In this document: positions 1 to 11,026 of the stretch, piece by piece
Layout: each line of letters opens with the position of its first letter
Position numbering within the stretch: the stretch's first letter is position 1
Assembly (NCBI GenBank): GCA_003971905.1
Contig: RSEE01000044.1
Span: forward strand, 248,001 to 312,000
DNA from: Moniliella sp. 'wahieum'
Taxonomy: Eukaryota > Basidiomycota > Moniliellomycetes > Moniliellales > Moniliellaceae
Direction: 5' to 3'
Length of the DNA: 64,000 nucleotides
Translations under genes and position numbers: made by a program
The notes under the pieces: generated by a model
Database searches by the model: none
Told to the model about the DNA's origin: nothing
What the model saw: only the letters and a program-made list of their open reading frames with translations

Positions 1-1372
1 AAAGGATAACGGAGCGGGTTCTCTGCCAGCAGGGATTGAACTGGAGGTACAGTGGAGCTTGTGGCTGTTGCGGCGAGAAGAGACAGGGAATGGTGGAAGA
101 CTGAGAAGGAACTTCTGAATTATATATACTGGTCCGGTTTCATCCGAGTCCGACAGCGCAATACAGGATGAAAACGTTGCATTGAGCGTAAGCAGTATCC
201 CGACGGGGGCGAAAGTGGGCGTCGCCTCTTCTCATATTCCCAATGAGGAAGAAGCCAGTTGAACCTACACGATGTGTGGTGAGAGGCAAGAACAAAAGGA
301 GGCCGGGAAAACTCAATGTAATGTATAGTGTGAAGGGCCTCTATAGAAGCAGAGACCTGCAATGGCGACGGCAGGTGGTATAGGCTTACGCCCCATATAC
401 CACACACCCCTTAACGGAAGAGAGCCAACGATCCCGAAAGCAGGCCCAGATATACACGTGTGAACTTCGAACGCCAACAAAAGAAGGCAAAACAGGGTAT
501 ACAAAACCCGTGACATATGTCTGCAATTGGAAGGTCCCACAACACAAGGAAGTCATCATGGCCTCTTCTTGGCCTGCCATGTAAAAATGTACCGCGGTTT
601 TTTGCCTTTGCGGGTGCATGAACGAGATAAACTGTTGGTCCTTTATACTCCGGTTTGTACCTTTGGACCACCATCGTACCTCGATGAGGAGACCTCATCG
701 ACCATTAGCCTCATCCCTCTTCCTCCATTTGTTTGCCCTTCCGCAGCCTGGGACAGTTCAGACAGCCACACCGTAGTCGCCACCACCTCCCCTCGAGGAG
801 AGCAATTATTACCCATTCCATCGAGGATGGTCAATGCGTGAGAAACAACCAACATGCTCTTTGAGCTAGACAGGCACGCGGCTCAGTGTTGAGCCACGGG
901 GTTGTGCAATGGCTCGTGCTTCTGGCCAAGGTCTTTTATGAAGGTCTTTTCAGATCCTATTCAGGCCTAGGAGCATATCGATATGGGTTCTTCTCCCGTT
1001 TGCCTTCCTTTTGTTCCATCCCGTCCCGACGGTTGCGCGGCCTGGATAACTAATGGCATGCTGAAGCGTCGATGTCCCGGCAGGTGTTTGGTTGGGTTTA
1101 AGACCACCACCATCTCACCATTGCACCAATGGTTCGATTGTGTTACCCTCTATAGCCCCCAGGTCGCGTCGTCGGCGCCCAAATCATGCATGCCTGGATA
1201 GCTGTGACTGGTGGTTGGTTGCTGGGGACCGGGGAGGGGATGCCGATGCCGATGAGGCCATGAGCATGTCACACCCATGCCTGCCATGCAGCCATGGCAT
1301 ACAACGGATGACGTTGTGTTTGTAACGCCTCATTTGTCGCTCGCATGGCCATGTGACATGTCAGTCGGATTC

Positions 1373-1417
1373 CATGCGTTACGCGCATGCGTTACGCGTT
1401 ACGCGTTACGTTATACG
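1373..1417. repeat. Tandem array of TTACGCG units (palindrome ACGCGT)
   Basis: The unit GTTACGCG recurs several times with overlapping ACGCGT and GCATGC palindromes. The same unit reappears near 40264-40292 and 57637-57671, so it is a family of intergenic arrays rather than a one-off. Confidence 0.75.
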
Positions 1418-1508
1418 TGGTTTTGCGACTTGCTTGCCAGAGTAACTAGCACTAGCAACCAGTAGCACTGGAGCAAGTAGGTACTCAGCACGCGCTCAGC
1501 CGCGCGCG

Positions 1509-1574
1509 ACTCGTGACACGTGACTAGTGACTTGTCACAGTGACTAGTGGCTGACTCGTGACTTGGCGACTAGT
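1509..1574. repeat. Array of GTGACTAGTGACT-like units (palindrome ACTAGT)
   Basis: GTGACTAGT, GTGACTTG and CTGACTCGTGAC alternate across about 65 bases, with three ACTAGT/GACTAGT palindromes and a CACGTG core. No coding potential is seen. Confidence 0.7.
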
Positions 1575-1663
1575 ACAGCACAGCGCTCGCATGCACAACT
1601 TGCCAGCTAGTTACTAGTCCCTGGCGCTGAGCGCGCTGAGCCGGAGCAGGCCTTCAAGAATGA

Positions 1664-1696
1664 TTAATGACCGGTGATTAATGATTAATGATTAGT
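1664..1696. repeat. ATGATTA short tandem repeat
   Basis: The heptamer ATGATTA (or GTGATTA) is repeated about four times in an AT-rich island within GC-rich DNA. Confidence 0.6.
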
Positions 1697-2491
1697 GGCC
1701 GCCTCCGGTCTCCATGCCTGTTGCATCGGTCGTGTGTTCGATCAGAAACCGGCTTCGCTTGGGTTGGTGGGGGCTGGTGGGGGTCGATGCCGTCGAAGCG
1801 CGTCGAAGACGCAGAGAAAAAGAAGCCCATCCCGACATCTGCCACACGCGTGACCTCGTCACCACGTCATCAATCAATTCACAACGTCACGCGTCACGCG
1901 TCACCGGTCACATGTCAGGCCGTCAGACTCGGGCCGAAGTGCGGCAGCGTGGCTCTTTTCCGCCTCAGCTGCACTATGCCCACATGCCGCGTAGCACAGC
2001 CTCCCTATTGCGCCGAGCGCCTGGCCGTTCCTGCATCCTGCCGCCCGCTGCCGCATCTGGCGCACCGCACTGCCTCACAGCCACACACAGCCTAGATTGA
2101 TGCATGATGCATGATGATCGATGGCCGATTTTCCTGGCCAGTCCAGCCCAGCGGCCCAGCCCCCACCACGCGCCACGCCGCCTCCCCTGGCAGCACGCCT
2201 GCGTGATGAATATTGAATGGTGGTGGAGATGGGTGATCGAGTGGTTATGATTAGTGATCGATGCCGACGATGACGTACATGGTGCAGACGCGTGGCAAGG
2301 CACACTGGGTGGTGGTGGCGCGGGACGTGTGTGACGCGTGTCATGTGACATGTGACAGGTGGTGCCGAAGCTGCCGGGTGCCCAGCAGTGCGCAGCGCCC
2401 TGCGCACAGCACCTGTAGCACGGACCATGTCTGCGCGTGCGCCCTTCTTCTTCGTTCCCACCCGCCTTCTTCTCCGGCGGGACGAGGTGCT

Positions 2492-2497
2492 TATATA
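2492..2497 (+). promoter_or_regulatory. TATA box of the DDR48-like gene
   Basis: TATATA lies about 100 bases before the start codon at 2595. A strong TATA box fits a highly inducible stress gene. Its role is inferred from position only. Confidence 0.55.
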
Positions 2498-2521
2498 GCC
2501 CCCCTCCCACACAGTTGCCTC

Positions 2522-2560
2522 CACCTCACCTCACCTCACCTCACCTCACCCCACCTCACC
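2522..2560 (+). repeat. CTCAC pentamer repeat in the 5' leader
   Basis: About seven near-perfect CTCAC units lie between the TATA box and the start codon, so they probably sit in the transcribed leader of the DDR48-like gene. Confidence 0.7.
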
Positions 2561-2594
2561 ACCTGTCCACCTGACCAGTACCCGCTTCTTCATC

Positions 2595-3846
2595 ATGGGC
2601 CTCTTTGACCAAGTGCGTTCCTTGCCCCCCCCCTCTCCCCCGCGCGCTCGTCCAATCCTAACCCGCTGCCCAAATAGGCTAAGGACTTCGCTCTGAACCA
2701 GGCTGAAAACATGGCCGCCCAAAAGCTGGGTGTTGACCCTAGCACCTTTGGTGGCAACAGCAACAACAGCTCTTACGGGAACAGCAGCAGCAACAACAAC
2801 TCCAGCTCCTACGGCAACAACAACTCTGACTCGTACGGCAGCAACAACAACAACTCTGACGCGTACGGCAGCAACAACAACAACTCCAGCTCCTACGGGA
2901 ACAACAACTCTGACTCGTACGGTAACAACAACAACTCGGACTCGTACGGCAACAACAACTCCAGCTCCTACGGGAACAACAACTCTGACTCGTACGGTAA
3001 CAACAACAACTCGGACTCGTACGGCAGTAACAACAACACTCGTACGGCTCCTCCAACGACAACTCTGGTCGCAAGCACCACAAGAAGGACGATGACAACT
3101 CGTACGGCAACAACAACTCCTCGTCCTTCGGCAACGACAACTCCTACGGGAACAGTAACAACAACAGCTCGTCGTTTGGCAACAACGACAACTCGTACGG
3201 CAACAACAACTCTGACTCGTATGGCAACAACGACAACTCGTACGGCAACAACAACTCTGACTCGTACGGCAACAGCAACAACAACTCCTACGGCAACAAT
3301 AACTCTGACTCGTACGGCAGCGGCAACAACAACTCTGACTCGTACGGCAGCAGCAACAACAACAACAACAACTCCTACGGCTCCAACTCGGACTCGTTTG
3401 GTGGCAACAACAACAACAACTACGGCTCCTCTGACAATGATGACTCGGGCCGCAAACACCACCACCACAAGAAGGACGATGACAACTCGTACGGCGGCAA
3501 CAACAACTCGTACGGCGGCAACGACTCGTACGGCGGCAACGACTCGTACGGCAACAACAACAACTCGAGCTCGTACGGAAACTCCAACTCCGATTCGTAC
3601 GGCAACAACAACAACAGCAACTCGTACGGGAACAACAACTCGGATTCGTACGGGAGCAAGAACTCCGATTCGTACGGGAACAACAACAACTCGTACGGCA
3701 ACTCCAACTCGGACTCGTACGGCAACAACAACTCGTACGGCAACTCCAACTCCGACTCGTACGGCAACAACAACAGCTCGTACGGCAACTCCAACTCTGA
3801 CTCGTACGGGAACAACAACAACAACTCGTACGGCAACGACTTTTAA
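2595..3846 (+). CDS. DDR48: DDR48-like stress protein, Asn/Ser/Tyr/Gly repeat protein
   Basis: Exon 1 is only 18 bases (MGLFDQ). A 65-bp intron (2613-2677, donor GTGCGT, branch CTAAC, acceptor AATAG) leads to exon 2, starting AKDFALNQAENMAAQKLG. The rest is about 360 residues of NNSDSYG, NNSSSYG and NNNSYG units, roughly three dozen SYG or SFG motifs, ending SYGNDF. Yeast Ddr48 has the same plan: a MGLFDKVK start, then SNNNDSYG units broken by basic KKK spacers. Here the spacers are two copies of SGRKHHKKDDD type. Expected length is about 395 residues (yeast about 430). Ddr48 is induced by DNA damage, heat and osmotic stress; its biochemistry is poorly defined. The frame slips once near 3038, where one A seems missing from an AAC run, and then stays open to the stop. 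I take that as a sequencing slip. Confidence 0.85.
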
Positions 3847-4046
3847 GTCACAAATGTGCCTGGTCTTACTCTGCCCATTAAGTGACTTGTGTTTATTCCC
3901 CATATACTATGCATTGCATTGCTCGGTCGGGCGCACCATCGCGACTCAATTGTCAACGAAACAGGAAAACTTGAATTGCGTAGTAGGCCCACTGTAGAAC
4001 TGTAGAGGGCCGACCAAGGGTCCCCCTTTGAACTTGGAACCATGCA

Positions 4047-4836
4047 TCATGTGAGCCGTGGGTAGTAGGAACGGCCAGGGGAAACCTCCGGGCAAATGAT
4101 CCACAGGGGCCCTCTGCCATTACCTGGTAACATCCACCTCAATGGTTCCCATATTTTCCAAGCAGTCCGCAAGAGGGGACGCCTGACCAACAAGTCGAGC
4201 AACACGGCGGGCATCTGATCAACGGGAGACGGCCGCGCGTCAAAAGTCACCCCGCCGTATCGAGGGGGGTGCAGATAGTACCAGTCCTCAGCTATCTCGA
4301 TGCCCATCACACACTTGTCCACCGAGAGAGCGCATCGAGGAAAAGCACGGCGTGCGCTCAAAGCGATCCTGCGCTACCTCCGCATCGAGACGTTCCTTGG
4401 CAATGCGTACGGCATCCTCCAATGTTCCATCTTCGTCATGCTGGTCTGCCCGGTCAGCGAACCATATTGGATACTACTCACAGTGGTAGGCACACCACAC
4501 ACACACAACCACTGAAAGAAGAGGACAAGGAAAGAATTAGGTTCAGCGTACCTCCCACGGGACAAACCTGAAGGTGCTAGCTTGATCCAGCTCTAGCGGT
4601 TCTTCGGTTTCTGGGAAAAAATAGGTGGTGGCCAAGCCTTTGGGTCCGCGCAGAAACGCATCTGCTTCAGGCGAAATGGCCTCTGGCCGACGGGTGAGGT
4701 AGAAGATCGTTACCCCATCCGCGGTGTTCGGATCGGGGCCAAACACACCCCCGGCCATGTAGCTGTACACGCCTTCAACCTTGCCCTCCTTGTTCGCGTC
4801 TGGGGATGAGGGGGAGGGAGCAGAGTCGTGGGACAT
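4047..4836 (-). CDS. Uncharacterised protein
   Basis: The first exon starts MSHDSAPSPSSP and reads through a well-formed segment (GVYSYMAGGVFGPDP, TIFYLTRRPEA, FRFVPWE) to a donor GTACGC at 4551. The second exon begins in the interval 4440-4520 and reads TLEDAVRIAKERLDAEVAQ, then, after one frame slip, ALSVDKCVMGIEIAEDW and DQMPAVLLDLLVRRPLL. The stop is at 4047. Codon choice and charge pattern look like a real protein of about 230 residues, but I do not recognise the family and see no signal peptide or membrane segment. It converges with the DDR48-like gene, about 200 bases away. Confidence 0.5.
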
Positions 4837-4927
4837 GGTGGACGTGGGATACCGAAGCGGGATGGTCGATGGTCGATGGAATGGAACCGAGGTTAAATAC
4901 GTTTTGTTGCAAGGGGCAGAACAGAGT

Positions 4928-4950
4928 GGGGTTACCGGTTACCGGTTACG
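4928..4950. repeat. GGTTACC array (palindromes GGTTACC / ACCGGT)
   Basis: About three units of GGTTACC in tandem. The same unit recurs at 8312-8328. Confidence 0.65.
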
Positions 4951-5132
4951 ACCAAGAAATAGGCTTCACCTTATCGACCTTTTATCGGCCTCTTCAATAG
5001 GTGCCATGCGGCGGCTTGCGGCTTTTGGCGCCAAGGCCCCTTTGGCCCCTCTTCAGTCCGATTATGTTTCGGAGCTCCAAGGGGGCGTTTCCGAAGTGTT
5101 GTGGGTTGGCGAGTCCGAAGGCGGATATCCAC

Positions 5133-5174
5133 CTTGAAGCTCTTGAAGCTTAAAGCTTGAAGTTTGAAGCTTGA
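5133..5174. repeat. CTTGAAG / AAGCTT array
   Basis: CTTGAAG and the palindrome AAGCTT alternate about six times. Similar AAGCTT arrays occur at 43981-44008 and 57790-57810. Confidence 0.65.
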
Positions 5175-5813
5175 TGGCCATCTCATGCGTCAGATCCACT
5201 TTCAGGCCTCGGGACTCCGGACCCCACAGGTCTGCCCCTGTTCTAGCTGGACGTGCCGGCGTACAGGGTTACACGTCACTGGACGCTGCTGGTTCTTTCC
5301 AGGCGTGACCGATTGCGATCATGTGATCAAGGACGAAACTCTTCTTTTTTACTTCCAGGCGTGCCAATCGCTCATCGATCCTAGGCATGACTCAATCAGT
5401 TGCTTGTTTTCCGTAATGCTGTTACTGTTCCCAGCAGATCTTCTCTGCCCTATGCGCTTCGCCTCTACTAACAACGCCTCACATATCATCCCTACCTCAT
5501 TTGCAAATCTTGGGTCTCGAAAATGTGAAAATGATGAGACCTGGAGTCAAAATGGTCGTCAGGGTGATGCAAACGTACCAGTGCCAGGTGCTGGTATTGG
5601 ACGCGGTCGAAACCAACTGACAACACCTACAAAGAAACCACATCAACCAGCCAGTCGCCATAAGGGGATAGGCCGCGGAACAAGGAAACGGAAATGAGAA
5701 AACAATGGAGAACTCTAGGCCTGAGAAAGGACTGAAGGGACGTTGGCCGAAATCCAGGATCCACCTGCGGTGGATCAACAAAAAAACGTTGCATGTTCTC
5801 GTGATTCCCAGGG

Positions 5814-6988
<1,175 letters not shown>

Positions 6989-7342
6989 GAGTATGGGTGG
7001 GTATGGTATGGGGGGGGGGAGAGTGCAAAGGTGAACACGAAAGCAGAAGAAGTTGGGTGCAACAAGGTAAAGTCGTTGGGCTGGTGGGCCGCGTTTTATG
7101 CGAGTACTAACTGGCCACTGGCTGCTATTGGAGGTGCCAACTCATCAGGCCGATGCTACATGCTATAGCCTCAGCCTCAGCGCCTCAGCCCCCTCGGGCA
7201 AGAGCCCGAGCGCCTGAGCGTAGGTCACCAGTCAGCTGACCCCGCTGAGAACCAGGCACGCAGTGCGGAGCTCGAGGGACGTGGCGTGGTATGGCGGGTG
7301 TGATCGGTGAGGGCGTGACGTGAAGTGATTAATCCCGATTAC

Positions 7343-7372
7343 CTCGATGATCGATGAGATCGATGATCGATG
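7343..7372. repeat. ATCGATG array (palindrome ATCGAT)
   Basis: Tandem GATCGATGA units. The same palindrome makes arrays at 43381-43436, 43615-43650 and 57476-57505. Confidence 0.65.
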
Positions 7373-7427
7373 ACCGGCCACAAGTGGCCGACCCAACTCC
7401 CAGCAAAGGAATACCGCTGAACAAGTA

Positions 7428-7447
7428 CTGAACGTTGAACATTGAAC
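7428..7447. repeat. GTTGAAC short array (palindrome AACGTT)
   Basis: TGAACGTTGAACATTGAAC: the 7-mer TTGAACG/A repeats about three times. The AACGTT type recurs more strongly at 52335-52377. Confidence 0.55.
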
Positions 7448-7764
7448 GGCTATAACGGCCGTAGGGGGTGTTCTGACCCGAAATCACAATTCGCATCACG
7501 CGGGGCTTGGCTGGTCTGGGCGGCTGCGAGGCTCGATGCCCGCGGTCGCATTAAACCTTGAACCGACGGGAGGGGCAGAATAGGACTGGTGTTCTGGTTG
7601 AACAATGTGGTTATACCGTTTGCGCGACGCTTACGTCCGGCCCACCGATGCGCCACTCAAGGTGGAACGGAGATAAAGAATGCTCCACTTACATACGCGA
7701 TCACGCGTTACATGCACACATCATGTTGCTCCACTCGTCCTCAGTTATTCATGCACCGATCTCC

Positions 7765-7800
7765 CTGAGCGCCTGAGCGCCTGAGCGCCTGAGCGCCGAG
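7765..7800. repeat. CTGAGCGC tandem repeat
   Basis: About four to five units of the octamer CTGAGCGC in a row. Confidence 0.75.
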
Positions 7801-8311
7801 CACCTGAGGCTCCGGATTCACCAGCTCGCGTCCCCTATCATTGGTGCCCCTTCGACAAGCAAAAGGGCCGCGGCGGTTCATGTCGCAACTGCTCATATCG
7901 CCGCCGGGGCATTGCAACATTGCACACTGAACATTTGACAGAGCTGCCGGGTCGTCACGCACGACGGTGTGAGATACTCTTGCGGCGCCCCCACCAGCAG
8001 TCGCCAGCATTCCTCTGCGCCCCGCGGCCCATCCACAGCCCCATCGGTCGTCCCGCGTCACCGCGTCACCCCCTTTCCGCCCGATGCGGTCATCCTCCCC
8101 TGGCCACACCCCTTCTCCCGAGCGATGCGCTGAGCCATGCAGAGCCCCTCCTTCCCGCCGCGTCCCGGCTCCGACGGGGCCAGAGCCACTGAGCAAGGGC
8201 GAACGCCTCTGGATCGCGCGCTGCTGTTGCGACGTTGCTCTCTCTACCGCTGCGGCAGTCTTGATTTCGTCTGACGTGTGATTCTGTCCTGATTTGGGAA
8301 GGGGGGGGAGT

Positions 8312-8328
8312 GGTTACCGGTTACCGGC
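8312..8328. repeat. GGTTACC short array
   Basis: Two adjoining GGTTACCGG units, the same motif as at 4928-4950. Confidence 0.55.
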
Positions 8329-10500
8329 CCATGGATTCTTTCCACCGCAGTCTCCTCGTGCGCCTTGGACCGCGCCGCGGACTGCCGTTCAACGTGCACC
8401 TTGGTGGCCGTTTGCTTGCGTTTCGGCTTTCGGCAGCGACCGCTGTTTGGTGTTGGAGGAATTGCCGCTCAATTCGCACCTGTTCAGTTACCATCCTCCG
8501 GCCCTGCTAGCCAGCCACGTGCCATGAAAGTGACCCCCAAGGTTCCGTGCGAACCAGGGAACATGTTCGGGGAGCTTGCGATGCCGTGAGTGCATGTCGT
8601 TTCTTGGGCCATGCTTGGCCAATCTCGTCTTGCTGTGCGGGCTTTCTGAGATGGAGGGGGATAGAGGGGAACGCGTAGCTGGCATTGTTACTCTTTCATT
8701 ACCACACAGAGGGCCATCGAGCCTACGATCGGCTTGGGTGTTGTAAGGTCCCCCTCGATGATGGTCCGCTGTTCCTCCACCGTTCCTCCGCTGTCCTTCA
8801 TCACGCGACGCACAGTATCACCAGCGAATCCTCCATTGCCGTCCTCACCCCAGAGGTCCCAGCAAGCTTGCACAGATTCCACCCTGTGGGAAACAGAAGA
8901 TGTGGGGGCAAGGTAGACGATGTGCTGGGCGAGAGTGACGCGTTCATCTTTATGAAGGTTCGACGAGGCCGACGGGAGACAAAACCCCCTTGGGTAGGAA
9001 GGACGATTCGCATGGAAGGATTCTCGCTTGGGACTTTACGAGTACGTTGCGCCCCAAGCGCACTACGGGCCAACGGGCCAATGATTACATCTTACTCCAC
9101 TGTTGTTGCCCCCACGGACGCGTACATTGCGAACGCTTTACGATACAGAGCCAGCACTGTAGGAAGATGTGGGAGGATCTGCAGGTGCTACTGTAGAAGA
9201 ACTTTAACGGAGCCGACGGTTGTATTGTGGTTGATGATTGATGAGGAAGAAGCAAGGTTCAACTGTACACTTGGATTTCCTCGGTGGCAAGAAACGGTCA
9301 AAATAGGTAGCCTGTGCGGGCTACATCCGGTTTGGGAGCGAATGGCGGGCGCCAGAGCGGCCTGACTTGCTATCGGCTCCTCTGACGGTTTCCTAAACGG
9401 GTTTGGCGCCAACAAGGACAACATGCCGGATGCGCAGGTCGGTTTATATTAGGCGCACTGCTGTTTCGTTGTCCCACCCTTTAGCTCTGGGAATGAGATA
9501 TGACTACAGTACAGCTTCACCGTAGTGGAGCCCACACCGCCAATAGTAGGCTGAGGGCCCCACGTCAGTACCCTCCACGCTTGCATACTACAGAAAAATG
9601 AACAACTAACCGTCGGCTCGCCGCAAACACCCTCCTTTTGGCTTACTTTTTTGTTCACCATCCCCCCACCTGGTAGTACATAGTAGGGGCGCACCCTCGT
9701 GTCCAAGTCCGCAAGCATACGATTGATGATGTACAATAATCAACAGAACCAACATTCTGCTCTTTGCTGCTCAAGAGCGCGGCTGGGGAAGGGTACAGGT
9801 AAAGAACAAAGTTTGAGAAGACAGGAACAGAGTCGCAACATAGACATATACAAGAGAGAGGCCACACACACCAGAGTCATTGATCACGTTGACCAACGTA
9901 GGATCAACGTGATCAACATCAATCAACAGCATATCGAGAAGAAAAAAAAAACAGCAGGAACCAAAAAGGAAAGACGGCTTGAAGTGGTGCACACCACGTA
10001 CGACGTTCATCAACTTCATCGCATCCCGTTCATCCATCATCGCGTCCCTCAACGTTGCTCAGGAAGCTAGATGGCCCAGGACCACTGGATGGGCACCCAC
10101 AGGCGACCGCGGAGCTTCCTGGACCTCGGTCGTACCGGACCGCTGCGCGCCTGCAGTCTCCGATTGGCCGATGCCGAGGGGAAGCCAATAGGTACCGATG
10201 CTCCTTCTCGTCCTCTTCGGTGCACTTGCCCAACCTCGGTGTTGCCAGCCGCGCACGAGGCGCCGAGGAAGGTACGCCCACCACCGACGTGGCGGGGGAA
10301 CTCGTCATGCCCATGCCGTGGCGGCAAGTGGTCTACCGTGCACTGGCTGGATCCTATGCTCGGACTCGGACTTGGACTCGGGCTGGCGCATGAACTGGAC
10401 CCTGGCGTCCTGGCTCGTACAGGGGGGGAGGGAGCGTGCCAACGCCTTGGGCCGGGCGAGGTGGGCGCCCGGGGGGTACGCCCAGAGAAGCAACCGGGTT

Positions 10501-10568
10501 GGAGGTGGGTGTGGGTGGGATGTGGATGTGGAGTGGATGTGGAGGTGGATGTGGGTTGGGGTTGGGTG
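10501..10568 (+). repeat. G-rich GTGGATGTGGAG minisatellite
   Basis: Runs of GGTGTGG, TGTGGATGTGG and GGTTGGG repeat over about 68 bases with very few C on this strand. The pattern could form G-quadruplexes. On the minus strand it reads Pro/His/Thr. Confidence 0.65.
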
Positions 10569-11026
10569 GCCGACGGGACGTTGACCAGACGGGCGAGTGG
10601 GCCGAGGCAGGCCACCGTGGTCGTGTGCGCGGGCCGAGCGATGTGCCGGCCGCCGTAGGCGTACGAAGAAGCGAGCTCGATATTGGCCACATGGGCGTGG
10701 GGAACAAGGTGGAGCCGCCCATGCCTCGGAGCGGAGTGGGGCGGGACGGGTAGGAGCAAGTCCCCAGTGGCCCGGGGTGGGGGTGTGGGGCACAGACTTC
10801 CCCCCCGACCCGGAACGCGTTACGGTCGAAGGGATCGGTCGGTCCACAGGGCCGGTCGGGCTAAGGGTAAGCGAGAAGGGGTGGAAAGGTCGGTGACAAG
10901 TTCAGCTTTGTCCGCCTCGTCCGTCTCGTCTGTCTCGTCCGTCTCGCACACCGGTTCGGATCCAAGTGCACGTTCCCCGCTCGCCGACACGTACGCTCCG
11001 AAAGGGACAGCGATGAGGACAGCTTG

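Larger units (their letters stand above)
1..2490. other. Non-coding upstream region, no supported gene
   Basis: Several open frames occur here on both strands, but none has a recognisable motif, conserved length or plausible gene structure. The stretch is instead marked by short repeats in its second half (listed separately). The last 100 bases lead into the promoter of the DDR48-like gene. Confidence 0.5.
4837..5813. other. Intergenic region with two short repeat arrays
   Basis: This lies upstream of the unknown gene at 4047-4836 and downstream of the oxidoreductase at 5814. An open frame of 177 codons (5164-5697) has no recognisable content. The repeats at 4928-4950 and 5133-5174 are the only structure I can support. 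Confidence 0.5.
6989..11026. other. Long region without a confidently supported gene
   Basis: Open frames exist on both strands, for example 8685-9365 (+) and 8688-9424 (-), but none shows a family signature, and complementary frames look equally protein-like. Between 10067 and 10850 the minus strand reads Ser/Pro/His-rich text that may be a continuation of the PHD-finger gene upstream of it. Short repeats at 7343-7372, 7428-7447, 7765-7800, 8312-8328 and 10501-10568 are visible. Confidence 0.4.

Noticed and set aside
1081-1145. GGTTCGATT resembling a tRNA B box
   Set aside because: No matching A box, acceptor stem or anticodon stem can be drawn around it.
2968-3903. Open frames of 311 and 138 codons on the minus strand across the DDR48-like gene
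   Set aside because: They are the antisense of a codon-repetitive gene and read only Val/Arg or Glu/Leu/Pro repeats, with no independent features.
5164-5697. Plus-strand frame of 177 codons
   Set aside because: No conserved motif, unusual composition and no splice or promoter context, so a gene cannot be supported.
8521-8595. Text PGNMFGELAMP resembling a cyclic-nucleotide-binding phosphate cassette, followed by a GTGAGT donor
   Set aside because: No flanking beta-roll sequence and no arginine of the cassette can be found in any downstream frame, so the match is too short to support a gene.
10067-10760. Long open frames on both strands (up to 230 codons)
   Set aside because: Opposed frames are equally open because the DNA is GC-rich; none has a motif. 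Part may be the low-complexity end of the PHD gene, noted there.
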